Notes under the pieces: model-generated | Database searches by the model: none | Seen by the model: only the letters and a program-made list of their open reading frames with translations | What the model was told of the DNA's origin: nothing | Part shown: piece by piece, positions 18,882 to 27,053 of the stretch | Position numbering within the stretch: position 1 is the stretch's first letter | Layout of the letters: every line of letters begins with the position of its first letter | Virus record (IMG/VR): IMGVR_UViG_3300010339_000004 | Coordinates: 1 to 42,678 of that record | Source: a virus | Reading direction: 5' to 3' (one strand) | Length of the DNA: 42,678 nt | Position numbers and translations under genes: made by a program

Positions 18882-20484
18882 CAAAAAAACCTCTGGCAAT
18901 TATCTGATTTGGGGCAAAACACATCATAACCGCATCCGCTAAGTTAGGACTACGCGCTCCTTCCGGAGTTTTGTCGATAACCATCTTACCAGTTCCCTCG
19001 CTTTTAGTAAAAGTGGGCTGAGATAACTCCGACACTAACTGATGATAATTGGGTAGAGAAGAAGAAATGGAAATCAATTTATCTATTTCATATTCTTGTT
19101 TTTCCACGACGGCGCGGTATGTCAGTTGAAAACGGCGTCGTAATGCAAACCAGGCTTGTGCTTTATAATTAGCAAAGTAGTCCTCATTAGTCCTTTCCAG
19201 ATCACCTTTTTTCGGCGGTTTCCCCGACATAATCCCATGCTCCGGGTTCACGACGGCACCAGAACCTTGAAAAGGAATAACTTCGATTTTATTATGATCG
19301 CGTTTTTCGTTAACAATGCGCGCATCCCCCCGCACACCCCCGCCTATACCGTCGGCATCATAATAAAAGGAACTATACCCATTTAAATCACATGTTTCAA
19401 AAACGCGTTCAATAGTATGGAAAATATCTTCACCCTTTCCTGACCACTGCTCTAAATGCTCAATCAAAATGCCATACCGACCACACTCTGCATTTTTATC
19501 TCTACCTTCATCGGCTACATCTAAAGCTAATCGACGTTCACCACTTATTTTTAATCCAAGCTTGAGATGGGCATCCACCGCCGCTTGTACCCATGCAGCA
19601 GGAATTACGACGCCTTCCATGGACGCAGAAAAACTCATATCCAATTCTTGAGCTATGATGACCGGATCATCTAATTCCAAACATTTTTTTTGATACCAGG
19701 CATCATCTTTGCGGGGATCGTCTCGCCAATGAAAGTAAAAAAGAGAAATTTTTCCAGAAAAAACTTTACGCGCAAAGGGATTAGCCATACCGCATGGCGT
19801 AGAAACATCAATACGACAATTAGTAGTAGCGGCCAGAGAAGCATCAATCAACTCGGGTCTCATCAGCCATGCCGATTCATCGATAAAATAAGTTGTAGCT
19901 CTATCCCCTCTGCCAATGTTATCACCGGCTTCACCTGTCATCATAGACTGAGTTGGAGGAAATTCTATCTCCATGTGTTTTGAATTATTTCTCGGACTCC
20001 AGGTATCTCGAAATTCTTTCGGTAAATGTAAAATAAATTGTCGTGCTTTATAAAAAAGAGATTTAGCACTGGTATTATCCACATACATTTCTTTACGCGA
20101 GCCAAATCCAAAGTTTAACCCCTCATTAAATAAACTCAGTGTGGCTGCCAAACAAACCATTAGCCAGCTAATACCTATATCACGCGATTTAATGGTAATA
20201 CCCGGTTTATTATTTCTCCAACAATCCATAAACCAGTCTATCCATTCTTCTTGCCGGGGAAACAAAATAAAAGGGATAATCGTCGGCAATCCCGACGCTG
20301 GATTACGGGGATCAAAAGTCACACCCCAATCAATAATAAATTGACCAGGATTAGAAGCATAGTATTTTTTAAGATTGGGAATAACCGATGGCTCCGCGCG
20401 TATGCGTTTAAGTCGTTCTAATCGCCAATCGAATACAGCAATATAGTCGGGTTTTTTAAAATCAAAAGTAAAGGGTACTGGCAT
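18874..20484 (-). CDS. Terminase large subunit
   Basis: 536 residues from ATG 20484 ([20 protein letters not shown]), one base after the upstream stop. ATPase motifs: Walker A-like SRDIGIS at ~100-106, Walker B TTYFIDE at ~197-203, coupling STP near 228-230. RNase H-like nuclease acids: LALDVAD (D322), [10 protein letters not shown] (D376) and SPNLADA (D517). It cuts concatemers and drives DNA into the prohead. A longer start at 20529 would overlap the membrane-protein gene. Confidence 0.95.
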   Translation of the reverse strand: MPVPFTFDFKKPDYIAVFDWRLERLKRIRAEPSVIPNLKKYYASNPGQFIIDWGVTFDPRNPASGLPTIIPFILFPRQEEWIDWFMDCWRNNKPGITIKSRDIGISWLMVCLAATLSLFNEGLNFGFGSRKEMYVDNTSAKSLFYKARQFILHLPKEFRDTWSPRNNSKHMEIEFPPTQSMMTGEAGDNIGRGDRATTYFIDESAWLMRPELIDASLAATTNCRIDVSTPCGMANPFARKVFSGKISLFYFHWRDDPRKDDAWYQKKCLELDDPVIIAQELDMSFSASMEGVVIPAAWVQAAVDAHLKLGLKISGERRLALDVADEGRDKNAECGRYGILIEHLEQWSGKGEDIFHTIERVFETCDLNGYSSFYYDADGIGGGVRGDARIVNEKRDHNKIEVIPFQGSGAVVNPEHGIMSGKPPKKGDLERTNEDYFANYKAQAWFALRRRFQLTYRAVVEKQEYEIDKLISISSSLPNYHQLVSELSQPTFTKSEGTGKMVIDKTPEGARSPNLADAVMMCFAPNQIIARGFFDV

Positions 20485-20485
20485 A

Positions 20486-20695
20486 CTAAGATGGTGGCTC
20501 TTGAGGTAAACAACAAAGCAAACCCCCAATGATAAATAAAGCTGCGGCGCTCATCATAAAATGAGACAATGGGTAAAGTGCATTTGCTCCTACTAAAACG
20601 CCCGAAGCCATATTAAATGATACGCCTAATTTACGCCATACCGGAGGGCTAACGGCGACCAAGCGCGTCCATATCGCTTTCACCGGATTCTTCAT
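20486..20695 (-). CDS. Two-helix small membrane protein (holin candidate)
   Basis: 69 residues with a short basic N-terminus ([12 protein letters not shown]) and two hydrophobic segments at about 24-42 and 46-63, ending EPPS. GGAG precedes the ATG. Size and topology fit a class II holin, and a lysozyme-fold gene lies two genes upstream. No sequence motif proves this, and the spanins are far away across the window junction, so the holin call is an inference. Confidence 0.6.
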   Translation of the reverse strand: MKNPVKAIWTRLVAVSPPVWRKLGVSFNMASGVLVGANALYPLSHFMMSAAALFIIGGLLCCLPQEPPS

Positions 20696-20709
20696 AATAT
20701 TTTACTCCA

Positions 20710-21093
20710 TCAAAAATTAATAAGGCTCTCCACCATATGTTTAAAAAGCAAAGCCGCTCGTTGACTGCTTTCTGTAAATTCCTCAAAAGGTACTAATTTT
20801 GCATAAGTATCATGAATTTTTTGTTCTTCCTGAGCTTTTTGTTTTTCATTTTTTGTAGTTATTGAATTCAGCTCTTGCGTTTTTTTAAAATCAATCCATC
20901 TTTCGTGACACCGAAGCGCAGATAATCCTAAACCCTGCATTAACACATTCACTTGATTCACTTGTTCTTTTTTATCTTCACTCGAAAGGTCTTTCCATTC
21001 TTTGGCGGCAGGACGCCCTAATACTCCATCAAACACCCGTAGCGCATCATGACAAAATTCTGCAATTTTTTCTGGCGTCATTATAGTCTGCAT
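20710..21093 (-). CDS. RyR-domain-like conserved phage protein
   Basis: 127 residues. MTPEKIAEFCHDALRVFDGV is followed by AAKEWKDLSSEDKKEQVNQV, a CHERWIDFK segment and LVPFEEFTESSQRAALLF. The W-x-x-L...V-x-V...LVP[YF]-x-[ED]-L/F...Q-R pattern recalls RyR-like phage proteins often found near packaging or lysis genes. Role unknown. The ATG follows AGGGGAA and sits one base after the lysozyme-like stop. Confidence 0.65.
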   Translation of the reverse strand: MQTIMTPEKIAEFCHDALRVFDGVLGRPAAKEWKDLSSEDKKEQVNQVNVLMQGLGLSALRCHERWIDFKKTQELNSITTKNEKQKAQEEQKIHDTYAKLVPFEEFTESSQRAALLFKHMVESLINF

Positions 21094-21094
21094 T

Positions 21095-21577
21095 TTATTC
21101 CCCTATTTTTTTAACATATCTATGATAGTTACTGATAAATTGTTCCTCTGTGGCTTTACCAATACTAGAATTATAATATCTCTTATAATATTTTGCTAAT
21201 CCCGCTATATCTTCCGCATCCGGCAACGCTTCTTTAATTGTTAAGTACTTAATCCTGGCCATTATGGTGGCATACTCTAAATTTACAATAAGTAAATGGT
21301 ATGGATCAAAACCTACGGTGAGATTAGGAAATACGCCGCGTAACTTACGACGCAAATCTGAATTAATGCTATTTAACCACAAGTCATCATGAGTGGGCGG
21401 TTCCATTTGGTAAATACCTAACGCCTCTCCCATTATCTGTTTTAAATAAGTGCCCATTTGGGATTCCTGAGCACACGTTCCCAATAGTAAATTTTCAGCT
21501 GAGTATGACCACAGATTAAAACGCTGTAGAATTGGACGTATAACAAGCATTTGTAATTGCTGACTATTGATGCTCAT
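21095..21577 (-). CDS. Lysozyme/transglycosylase-fold protein (endolysin or virion muralytic candidate)
   Basis: 160 residues. I chose ATG 21577 because GGAGAGG lies six bases before it; the ATG five codons upstream overlaps that ribosome site. The segment LLGTCAQESQMGTYLKQ then GEALGIYQMEPPTHDDLW carries the catalytic Glu (AQES) and G-x-YQ-x-EP motif of a lysozyme-like family seen in several phages of Gram-negatives. A helical C-terminus follows (AGLAKYYKRYYN). No signal peptide, so release would need a holin. It is the best endolysin candidate here. Confidence 0.7.
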   Translation of the reverse strand: MSINSQQLQMLVIRPILQRFNLWSYSAENLLLGTCAQESQMGTYLKQIMGEALGIYQMEPPTHDDLWLNSINSDLRRKLRGVFPNLTVGFDPYHLLIVNLEYATIMARIKYLTIKEALPDAEDIAGLAKYYKRYYNSSIGKATEEQFISNYHRYVKKIGE

Positions 21578-21645
21578 AACTGACCTCTCCATGGATCAAC
21601 TTCACAAAATCATCTACCTCTAACCGAGCAACCATTTTCGATAAA

Positions 21646-24516
21646 TTAAACATAATACGAAAACGTCGTTTGATCTAATGATAAATTACCAGCTCCCGTT
21701 ATAGTAGCCGCTAACGGTCCTTGAAATAGAATTTGCCCAGTCGTTAAAATTACATTTCTCGTAGCTACAACAGTTCCGGTTGGATTTTGCAATGTAGTAT
21801 TTACAATGATTGCTGCGGCTGGTTGCAAACGCGCAGGCGCATTAGTATTTGCTACACATTGTTGGCTAGTTTGTGTCGATGAATTGGTAATAGTAAAAGA
21901 TGGGACAAACACCGTTACAGACCGACCGATGCGCCAAAATTGAATAGTTATTGTTCCGCTAGTCGCGGTTCCCCATGTAAACGTGCTGGTATAAGAACCA
22001 AATTCATAAACACTTAAATTAGTTTGATTTGTATCAGCATTTACAAAAGCAAAAGATGCAGGATTAAGAACATTTAAAACTGACGCTGGTAATAATGCCC
22101 CCATTGGATTCACAGTAAAATTTGGACTGCCAATTCCTGTAATGTTTCCGCCTAGTACAATTGCACGAAATGTAGTATTAGCGACTGTCGTAATCAATAA
22201 TACAGAATCAAGCCCCGTGGCTGAATTATACATTAATGTACCGCTCGCGCCAGGTGTAGTAGTTCCATTATCAGTTATAATATTTTGACCTGCTTGAGGA
22301 GAAATAGTCCATCCCCCATTAGAGCCACCTAATACGATAAAACAACTACCCTGGGCGCAAGTAGTAGGAGTTCTATAAGTTACTCCAACAACTCCATGAT
22401 CGGTTATATAGCCTGTTCCTGGGATCATTACAATTGGGGTGCTATTTGCATCCACCCAAGAACTTACTAGATTTACAGCTTTACTAACGAGGTCGTTGGA
22501 ACCATCTAACGATAAAAATTGAGATGCGGTTAAATTAGGAAAATTTACTATATTATTTGCAGAAAGAGTAGTAAACGCACCAGGAGCCGGGACAACTCCT
22601 CCTATAGCTACATTATTAAGATTGCCATTATTTAAAAGTGGCTTATATTCGGGTGTTACTGTTAAGGGGCTGAGTTGAGAAATCGTAATTTCTACACCTT
22701 GATAAACAGTAAGATTGGAAGCAATTTGGTTTCCCAAATGATCAGTAAAAGCAACTATATTAGTACCAGTTCCCGTATTATAAACCGTAACTTTTTGTCC
22801 AGGAGTCGCAGGGATTGTTGTTAAATCTGGAAATTGTATTGTGATATTTCCGCTATTTGTATCTGCTAAAATTACTTGTGGCAAGCTGGTTAAAGTAGTG
22901 TTGGATGAAATTGACATTACGCCGCCGCCACCGCCAAACGCATTCGTTAAAACGGCTTGCGCAAAATCCGTAACCTGCGATGATAGAATAGCAATCGCAA
23001 GAGTGGCGAGAGCGGTAAGTTGTCCTTGGGCATTTGCAGTCGCTGTTAACGTGCTATTCGCCGCACCGTACGAAGCGGGACTTACTGCGGTATTTGTGAT
23101 AGACAAAACATTACCGACTTTTGTCAATCCGGTACCGGCTATAATATTGGCCGCGGTATTCTGCGGTGAAAAAACAATTCCGGTAGTACCGATGGTAAAA
23201 GGACCGGCTCCCGTTTCCACAAATATATCTGTTGCATTTACTGTGCCTTCAGTAATTACGACAAATGCACCTTCGATCACGCCGATTGCCGTTACTGTAT
23301 TAAAATCAGAGGCACGTGTTATTATCCAGTTTGTGGAATTACTTCCAACGTTGGTAACCACGTAAATACCATTTTGGTATTGACCTGTTTGATCTTTAAT
23401 TAAAATACGATCTCCGACACTGGCCGTGACACTATCTATTACCAGCGCCGCTTGGGTTCCGGCATTAGTAAGAGTCGCACCTACTCCCGCCGTTCCATTA
23501 TTATATGTCACAGTTAGCGAGGTACCGGTCGTAGCCAAACGACAAGACGTACGCGAGGATGTACCTGCGGAAATACTATCAGCATAAGCTTTGGGGATTA
23601 ACTCCGAAGCGGCGGTGGGAATCAATGTATAATTGGTGATAGCGCCTGTTATAGTTCCACCGGCTAGAGGTAATCCACCCAAATTAGCGAGGGCAGTTAC
23701 AACATTTGCCATATCCGATAAATTGTTTGCGACTTGCGCGAAAAATGTGGATGGTTGCACCGCCGCGCTTGCTAATCCTAGGTTAGTACGTGCCGTCACT
23801 GCACTGGCCAAATCAGATAAATTATTGGCGGCAATTAAACGCGCGGCTAAATCGGCGGTTAATGAAGTCACCTGAGATTCTGTAATTTGGATTGGGGTAT
23901 TAGTAACCGCCGTTAATTGACCTTGCGGATTGTAAGTAATCGCCGGCACACTTGTCGCACCGCCCGCTGAACTACCGCTTACGCCGGTATTATTGATTGC
24001 AAGAGTCCATGGTGCTGGTAAATATAATCCGGTGCCCGCTAATAAAAATCCTAACTCTTGAAAAACGATAGCCGTAGTACCAACCGTTATCGGTGCCGGC
24101 GTAACCTGACTCCAAATTGATCCAGCCCATACGGTACCATTAAGCACAGCGACATAATCGCCGGCTTGAATTTCATCTGGAATTGAATTATCAAAATTGG
24201 ATGCGCGCGTTAAAATGGTAGTGGAAGTTTTAACATACAAACCATTATTAGCCGTGGTACTCTCATCTTTTATCAAAATATAAGAGCTAGTTGGTATCGA
24301 TGCTTGCGCCACGCCATCGAGTGACCATGTTGAACTTCCATAAGTCAAAGTAGCACCGACACCCGCGGTGCCATTATTATACGTTGCTCCCGTCGCTGCA
24401 TTAGATGCAACGTAAGCTTGAGCTTTAAAAATAAATCCGGATCCCACCGCCGCTAATTGGGTTTGATTTACCAATTGGAAAATAGCAACATACTCAATAA
24501 ATTGCGCGTAAGTCAT
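21646..24516 (-). CDS. Large fibre-like virion protein with repeated beta modules
   Basis: 956 residues. Start at ATG 24516 in an ATGA overlap with the previous gene; a GTG four codons earlier is less likely. Two related modules (about 40-150 and 330-450) both contain YNNGTAGVGATLT, ILIKD, NGLYV/NGIYV, TRAS-[ND]-F and a closing TIGTT-x-IVF. Between them lie fibre repeats NNLSD[LM]A and ANLGGLPLAGGTITGAI. The C-terminal half is all-beta with Asn/Thr/Gly bias. It is probably a second tail fibre or appendage; placement next to terminase, away from the tail genes, is unusual. Confidence 0.82.
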   Translation of the reverse strand: MTYAQFIEYVAIFQLVNQTQLAAVGSGFIFKAQAYVASNAATGATYNNGTAGVGATLTYGSSTWSLDGVAQASIPTSSYILIKDESTTANNGLYVKTSTTILTRASNFDNSIPDEIQAGDYVAVLNGTVWAGSIWSQVTPAPITVGTTAIVFQELGFLLAGTGLYLPAPWTLAINNTGVSGSSAGGATSVPAITYNPQGQLTAVTNTPIQITESQVTSLTADLAARLIAANNLSDLASAVTARTNLGLASAAVQPSTFFAQVANNLSDMANVVTALANLGGLPLAGGTITGAITNYTLIPTAASELIPKAYADSISAGTSSRTSCRLATTGTSLTVTYNNGTAGVGATLTNAGTQAALVIDSVTASVGDRILIKDQTGQYQNGIYVVTNVGSNSTNWIITRASDFNTVTAIGVIEGAFVVITEGTVNATDIFVETGAGPFTIGTTGIVFSPQNTAANIIAGTGLTKVGNVLSITNTAVSPASYGAANSTLTATANAQGQLTALATLAIAILSSQVTDFAQAVLTNAFGGGGGVMSISSNTTLTSLPQVILADTNSGNITIQFPDLTTIPATPGQKVTVYNTGTGTNIVAFTDHLGNQIASNLTVYQGVEITISQLSPLTVTPEYKPLLNNGNLNNVAIGGVVPAPGAFTTLSANNIVNFPNLTASQFLSLDGSNDLVSKAVNLVSSWVDANSTPIVMIPGTGYITDHGVVGVTYRTPTTCAQGSCFIVLGGSNGGWTISPQAGQNIITDNGTTTPGASGTLMYNSATGLDSVLLITTVANTTFRAIVLGGNITGIGSPNFTVNPMGALLPASVLNVLNPASFAFVNADTNQTNLSVYEFGSYTSTFTWGTATSGTITIQFWRIGRSVTVFVPSFTITNSSTQTSQQCVANTNAPARLQPAAAIIVNTTLQNPTGTVVATRNVILTTGQILFQGPLAATITGAGNLSLDQTTFSYYV

Positions 24517-24713
24517 ACGGCCACCCACGCTGAAATATGCGTTAAATTACCGCCAGTGTAAGTCAAAGTTTGAGTGTAAGTTATCTCATTATAAACTACT
24601 TGCAAACTAGTTACTTGACTGCCCGTATAATTTAAAGTAACCGGCAGAGAATCTAAATCTAAAGGTTGTCTGATCAACGTCGAAACTGAGTAACCTTGGA
24701 CTATCGTAGTCAC
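24513..24713 (-). CDS. Small beta-rich protein, partner of the large fibre-like gene
   Basis: 66 residues from a GTG start (24713) with AGGAG nine bases upstream, within the end of terS. All beta-type sequence with many Thr and Tyr (TYTQTLTYTGGNLTHI). It overlaps the large fibre-like gene by 4 bases, so the two are probably translated together. I do not recognise the family; a small fibre accessory or capping protein is plausible. Confidence 0.6.
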   Translation of the reverse strand: MTTIVQGYSVSTLIRQPLDLDSLPVTLNYTGSQVTSLQVVYNEITYTQTLTYTGGNLTHISAWVAV

Positions 24714-24717
24714 GGGA

Positions 24718-25410
24718 TTAATCTCCTTTAATAATCCTTTGATATATTTTTGCCGCCTCGATCGGATCTTGAGTAATACTACCTAAACTTGATCCAAGAG
24801 CCGATGGTTGGGGTGAGTCTATCGCAGATGGCTTAAACATGCCAAGAGATTTTGCGATATTTTCCAAGGCCCGGTCTTGATCTCGCATAATAATTTCAGT
24901 GCCGTATTTTGTGCGTCTCACTCCCGCATAAAGATACCGGGCATCACCCGATAAATGCCGAGTATCAGCCACAAAGATATTATCTTGTCCTTCCCCTCTG
25001 CACACCGGACATTTAGGGTGCGGCGATTTAGTGTGATCAAATCCAAAACCTCCTAGCGGTTCTGCATCCCCTCGATAGTCTTGTTGTATCTCTTGATAAA
25101 AATGCCCTTTACCATAACAGTAATGGCAACAAGTGCGACGATTTTGGATGAGAGAATTTGGATCTGCTCTTGCTATCATCATCCATTGCATTAAAACTTC
25201 TTTGATTTCTAACTCAACTTTGTTCGCAAGAGACGCCCTGATTTCTTCGATACGTAGTTTAATATGTTCTCGAGACATCAGTAGTCCCGCTTTCACGTTG
25301 GCGGTTTTGGAATCGCCAAACACTCGACGATGTGCCTCTGTCGCATTTTCAAAACATTTTATGTACTCAATGCAAAAACGATCTTGCTGGTAAGTCAATT
25401 TATTTCTCAT
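24718..25410 (-). CDS. Terminase small subunit with zinc-binding insertion
   Basis: 230 residues. The N-terminus (LTYQQDRFCIEYIKCFENATEAHRRVFG) is the helix-turn-helix that recognises packaging sites. A DnaJ-like zinc insertion follows, CHYCYGKGH at ~95-103 and CPVCRGEGQ at ~134-142, as seen in other TerS of this type. The C-terminus (YLYAGVRRTKYGTEIIMRDQ, ENIAKSLGMF) is the oligomer/TerL-binding part. No ribosome site is visible before the ATG; a TATACT element lies only ~9 bases upstream, so the message may be leaderless or very short. Confidence 0.9.
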   Translation of the reverse strand: MRNKLTYQQDRFCIEYIKCFENATEAHRRVFGDSKTANVKAGLLMSREHIKLRIEEIRASLANKVELEIKEVLMQWMMIARADPNSLIQNRRTCCHYCYGKGHFYQEIQQDYRGDAEPLGGFGFDHTKSPHPKCPVCRGEGQDNIFVADTRHLSGDARYLYAGVRRTKYGTEIIMRDQDRALENIAKSLGMFKPSAIDSPQPSALGSSLGSITQDPIEAAKIYQRIIKGD

Positions 25411-25446
25411 GGCGCTAGTATAACCACAAAGCGATCGCTATTCTAT

Positions 25447-25464
25447 CCCCCCCCCCTTTTTTTT
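25447..25464. repeat. Homopolymer tract C10T8 (A8G10 on the terS strand)
   Basis: Ten C followed by eight T on the plus strand. On the terS-coding strand this reads A8G10 and ends 36 bases before the terS ATG. Such tracts slip during replication and can alter promoter spacing, but they are also frequent places of sequencing error. Confidence 0.8.
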
Positions 25465-25593
25465 GTTCTCTTTTTGTTTCACTTTTATATCGGTAAACTT
25501 CGATTTGTACATCGACGGAACAACCCCTATATTAGCCTCATGTCACGGTGTAGCTATGTTGTTGATTATTATATATTATTTGCTGTACATTTT

Positions 25594-25622
25594 TTGACAC
25601 CGGAACTCCGGAAGGGTACCAT
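25594..25622 (+). promoter_or_regulatory. Sigma70-type promoter with dyad in spacer
   Basis: TTGACA (25594-25599), 17-base spacer, TACCAT (25617-25622). The -35 is perfect and the spacing ideal; the -10 matches 4 of 6. The spacer contains the inverted repeat CCGGA-AC-TCCGG (25600-25611), a possible repressor site. It would drive plus-strand transcription toward 25975. Confidence 0.5.
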
Positions 25623-25702
25623 GGACTTGTAGAATATATACCCATAAGTATAGGACACTTTGGGTTACTTGTAAGTGTACGTAAGTATTTCAGGGGGAGA
25701 GT

Positions 25703-25717
25703 ATGAAAAACGCGTAA
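25703..25717 (+). CDS. Possible four-codon leader peptide
   Basis: A strong ribosome site (AGGGGGAGAG) lies just before ATG AAA AAC GCG TAA, encoding MKNA. It sits in the leader of the promoter at 25594. A short translated leader could regulate what follows, but the match could be chance. Confidence 0.25.
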   Translation: MKNA

Positions 25718-25833
25718 AAAACACCGAGTTCCGCGGACGCGCTACAGCCGTGGATTGCAGCCCACCGTGACGTTTTAAAATAGCACCGTAACTATCACTC
25801 GTTATATGTTTTAGAGGGTATACAATAAATACA

Positions 25834-25891
25834 TAATTTACATAATTTTATAGTAATTTACATAATTTTATAGTAATTTACATAATTTTAT
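25834..25891. repeat. Tandem 20-bp AT-rich repeats (iteron-like)
   Basis: The unit CATAATTTTATAGTAATTTA occurs twice exactly (25841-25860, 25861-25880), with an 11-base partial third copy after it and a 7-base partial copy before. About 20-bp spacing puts sites roughly two helical turns apart, as in replication iterons. Confidence 0.85.
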
Positions 25892-25914
25892 GATAATATC
25901 TCCGGCGGTGTCAA
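25885..25914 (-). promoter_or_regulatory. Candidate minus-strand promoter toward the late operon
   Basis: Read on the minus strand: TTGACA (25914-25909), 18-base spacer, TAAAAT (25890-25885). The -35 is perfect and the -10 matches 5 of 6. It points to terS about 470 bases away and would transcribe through the tandem repeats. The -10 lies in a very AT-rich tract, where such matches arise easily. Confidence 0.4.
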
Positions 25915-25974
25915 ACCGGCGTTACGGTGCTATTTTAAAATGTTTTGAGTTATAGCTAAAAGAGGTATCTAAAA

Positions 25975-26268
25975 ATGGAAACGACAACAAGAAGTGAAGC
26001 GGTACGAAAAGGATTGTATCGATACTACACCGGTAAACCTTGTCGCAATGGGCATACAGCCATGCGATATACCATGACCAGTGTGTGCAGCGAATGCCAA
26101 AAATGGAGAGCGCAGAAGTATCGTCATGGCGTAGAGGAACAACGAGTAGCGATGAGACTTAATAAAGTAATTGTGCAATATCATATAGACAGACTTGATC
26201 AACAGCATTTGGACGAGTATATAAAAGCGTTAAATGATGCTAGAGATTTAATGTTGGAAATAGATTAA
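25975..26268 (+). CDS. Small zinc-ribbon protein
   Basis: 97 residues beginning METTTRSEAVRKGLYRYYTG. The motif KPCRNGH ... SVCSECQKW (C27-x-x-x-H and C47-x-x-C approx.) is a zinc-ribbon-like module often found at the N-terminus of phage HNH nucleases, here alone and followed by a helical C-terminus. AAAGAGG precedes the ATG. It is the only long gene on the plus strand between 25411 and 35205, so it may be controlled by the adjacent non-coding region. DNA or RNA binding is likely; function unknown. Confidence 0.7.
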   Translation: METTTRSEAVRKGLYRYYTGKPCRNGHTAMRYTMTSVCSECQKWRAQKYRHGVEEQRVAMRLNKVIVQYHIDRLDQQHLDEYIKALNDARDLMLEID

Positions 26269-26272
26269 AACG

Positions 26273-26341
26273 ATAAGCGCACGGCCTCCCCCTAGACTTA
26301 CGGAAGGGAAGACCGCAAAAGAGGTCTAGGGAAGGGCTTAT
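26273..26341 (+). ncRNA. Predicted long stem-loop between convergent genes
   Basis: Arms 26284-26297 and 26324-26337 pair with a perfect 8-bp core CCCTAGAC/GTCTAGGG and further matches; ATAAG (26273-26277) can also pair with CTTAT (26337-26341). The 26-base loop contains an inner CGG/CCG pairing. It directly follows the plus-strand zinc-ribbon gene. No T run follows, so it is not a standard terminator on the plus strand; it may be a 3' stabiliser or an RNA in its own right. Confidence 0.45.
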
Positions 26342-26349
26342 GTGCATGT

Positions 26350-26373
26350 AAAAAGCCCGGCATAAAACCGGGC
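26350..26373 (-). terminator. Rho-independent terminator for the small-gene cluster
   Basis: Hairpin GCCCGG-TTTTATG-CCGGGC (minus strand reading, 26373-26355) followed by TTTTT (26354-26350). It lies about 115 bases after the last minus-strand gene of the cluster (26489). Confidence 0.8.
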
Positions 26374-26408
26374 ACAACTAATAACAACAGGAACAGCAGG
26401 AGATACAA

Positions 26409-26483
26409 ATGGTCAATAACACCATTTTGCTGCCAGCGACAGCTTTGCCTGGCGCAACACCAAAGGCTTTGATAGCTTACTAA
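26409..26483 (+). CDS. Possible 24-residue peptide
   Basis: ATG at 26409 with GGAG seven bases before it encodes MVNNTILLPATALPGATPKA then LIAY and TAA. It is hydrophobic with several prolines. It lies on the opposite strand to the small-gene cluster, over its 3' leader to the terminator. No family recognised. Confidence 0.3.
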   Translation: MVNNTILLPATALPGATPKALIAY

Positions 26484-26488
26484 GACAA

Positions 26489-26815
26489 CTAGAAATTGTC
26501 AATAGACAGGGTATTAATGATATATAAGGCTTTCTCTTCTTGTTTTAAGTAAGAAATAAGATAGGGGTTTATTGCTTCTGTTTTATTTATAAAAAAATAG
26601 TGCATGCTATTTAACATTAGAGTCGCCATATTTTCTAACAGATCCAATAGTTCATCTCTTACTTCAGGGACGGATTGTAATAGGGTCTTTATAATTTCTC
26701 GATTATCGGGATAATTTACTTTACTTTTGAGTATCATGGGGGGAGAATACTGACAATATAATTCTATGTATCCACCCATGAGAGCGATAAGCTTGTGTTT
26801 AATTGTTTGAGTCAT
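26489..26815 (-). CDS. Orphan early protein, last gene of small-gene cluster
   Basis: 108 residues, mostly helical, no recognised motif (MTQTIKHKLIALMGGYIELY ... EVRDELLDLLENMATLMLN). The ATG follows GGAGAG and overlaps the upstream gene by 17 bases. Being in a promoter-driven block of small orphan genes, it may be a host-takeover or anti-defence protein (inference). Confidence 0.65.
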   Translation of the reverse strand: MTQTIKHKLIALMGGYIELYCQYSPPMILKSKVNYPDNREIIKTLLQSVPEVRDELLDLLENMATLMLNSMHYFFINKTEAINPYLISYLKQEEKALYIINTLSIDNF

Positions 26816-27053
26816 AGTTTCTCTCCGATTCGTTTGTTAAAGACAAATGTACTTCAGGGACTATTTTTTCTATGTGATTATGGTCTATGATATAAACTAG
26901 AGTGTTACATTTTAGTTTTACTCCACCCAGACTATATTTTACTACCTCCAATTCCAATTCACATAAAGAGGGGTAATATGTCCTATATTTTTTCTTAACT
27001 CGAACCCAGTCCCCATTTAAAAATAGTTCCTGCCTCTTTTTAAAAAATCTCAC
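26799..27053 (-). CDS. Small basic beta-rich orphan protein
   Basis: 84 residues from a GTG start (27053) that overlaps the upstream stop (GTGA) and follows AAGAG. The basic N-terminus (MRFFKKRQELFLNGDWVRVKKK) and the GDWVRV turn resemble a small SH3/KOW-type barrel, but this is only a shape impression. Confidence 0.6.
   Translation of the reverse strand: MRFFKKRQELFLNGDWVRVKKKYRTYYPSLCELELEVVKYSLGGVKLKCNTLVYIIDHNHIEKIVPEVHLSLTNESERNYDSNN

Larger units (their letters stand above)
25773..25940. repeat. 168-bp segment with perfect 20-bp inverted terminal repeats
   Basis: The left arm TTTTAAAATAGCACCGTAAC (25773-25792) is repeated exactly inverted at 25921-25940. The 128 bases between are AT-rich and include the 20-bp tandem repeats. 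No target-site duplication is seen at the outer edges and no gene lies inside. It could extrude as a cruciform, act as paired protein sites (origin or packaging) or be a small non-autonomous element. Confidence 0.85.
25411..25974. other. Large non-coding control region between late and early genes
   Basis: 564 bases without a convincing gene, between terS (minus) and a plus-strand early gene. From left to right it holds a C10T8 tract, a consensus-like plus promoter with a dyad in its spacer, a four-codon mini-reading frame with a strong ribosome site, and a 168-bp segment bounded by a perfect 20-bp inverted repeat with AT-rich tandem repeats inside. This layout suits a replication origin, a packaging site near terS, or a complex regulatory switch; sequence alone does not choose. 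Confidence 0.7.

Noticed and set aside
22841-23365. 174-residue plus-strand frame opposite the large fibre-like gene
   Set aside because: Shadow of the Val/Thr/Ala-rich fibre-like coding sequence; no ribosome site, low-complexity translation, and the minus-strand gene is clearly real.
25721-25772. tRNA-like or structured RNA in the GC-rich patch after the mini-frame
   Set aside because: Only short stems (GTGG/CCAC) can be drawn and there is no cloverleaf or CCA end.
25834-25891. CRISPR-like direct repeats
   Set aside because: The 20-bp units are directly adjacent with no spacers; this is a tandem repeat, not an array.
25773-25940. Insertion sequence with terminal inverted repeats
   Set aside because: Only 168 bp, no transposase, no target duplication at the edges; kept only as an inverted-repeat element.
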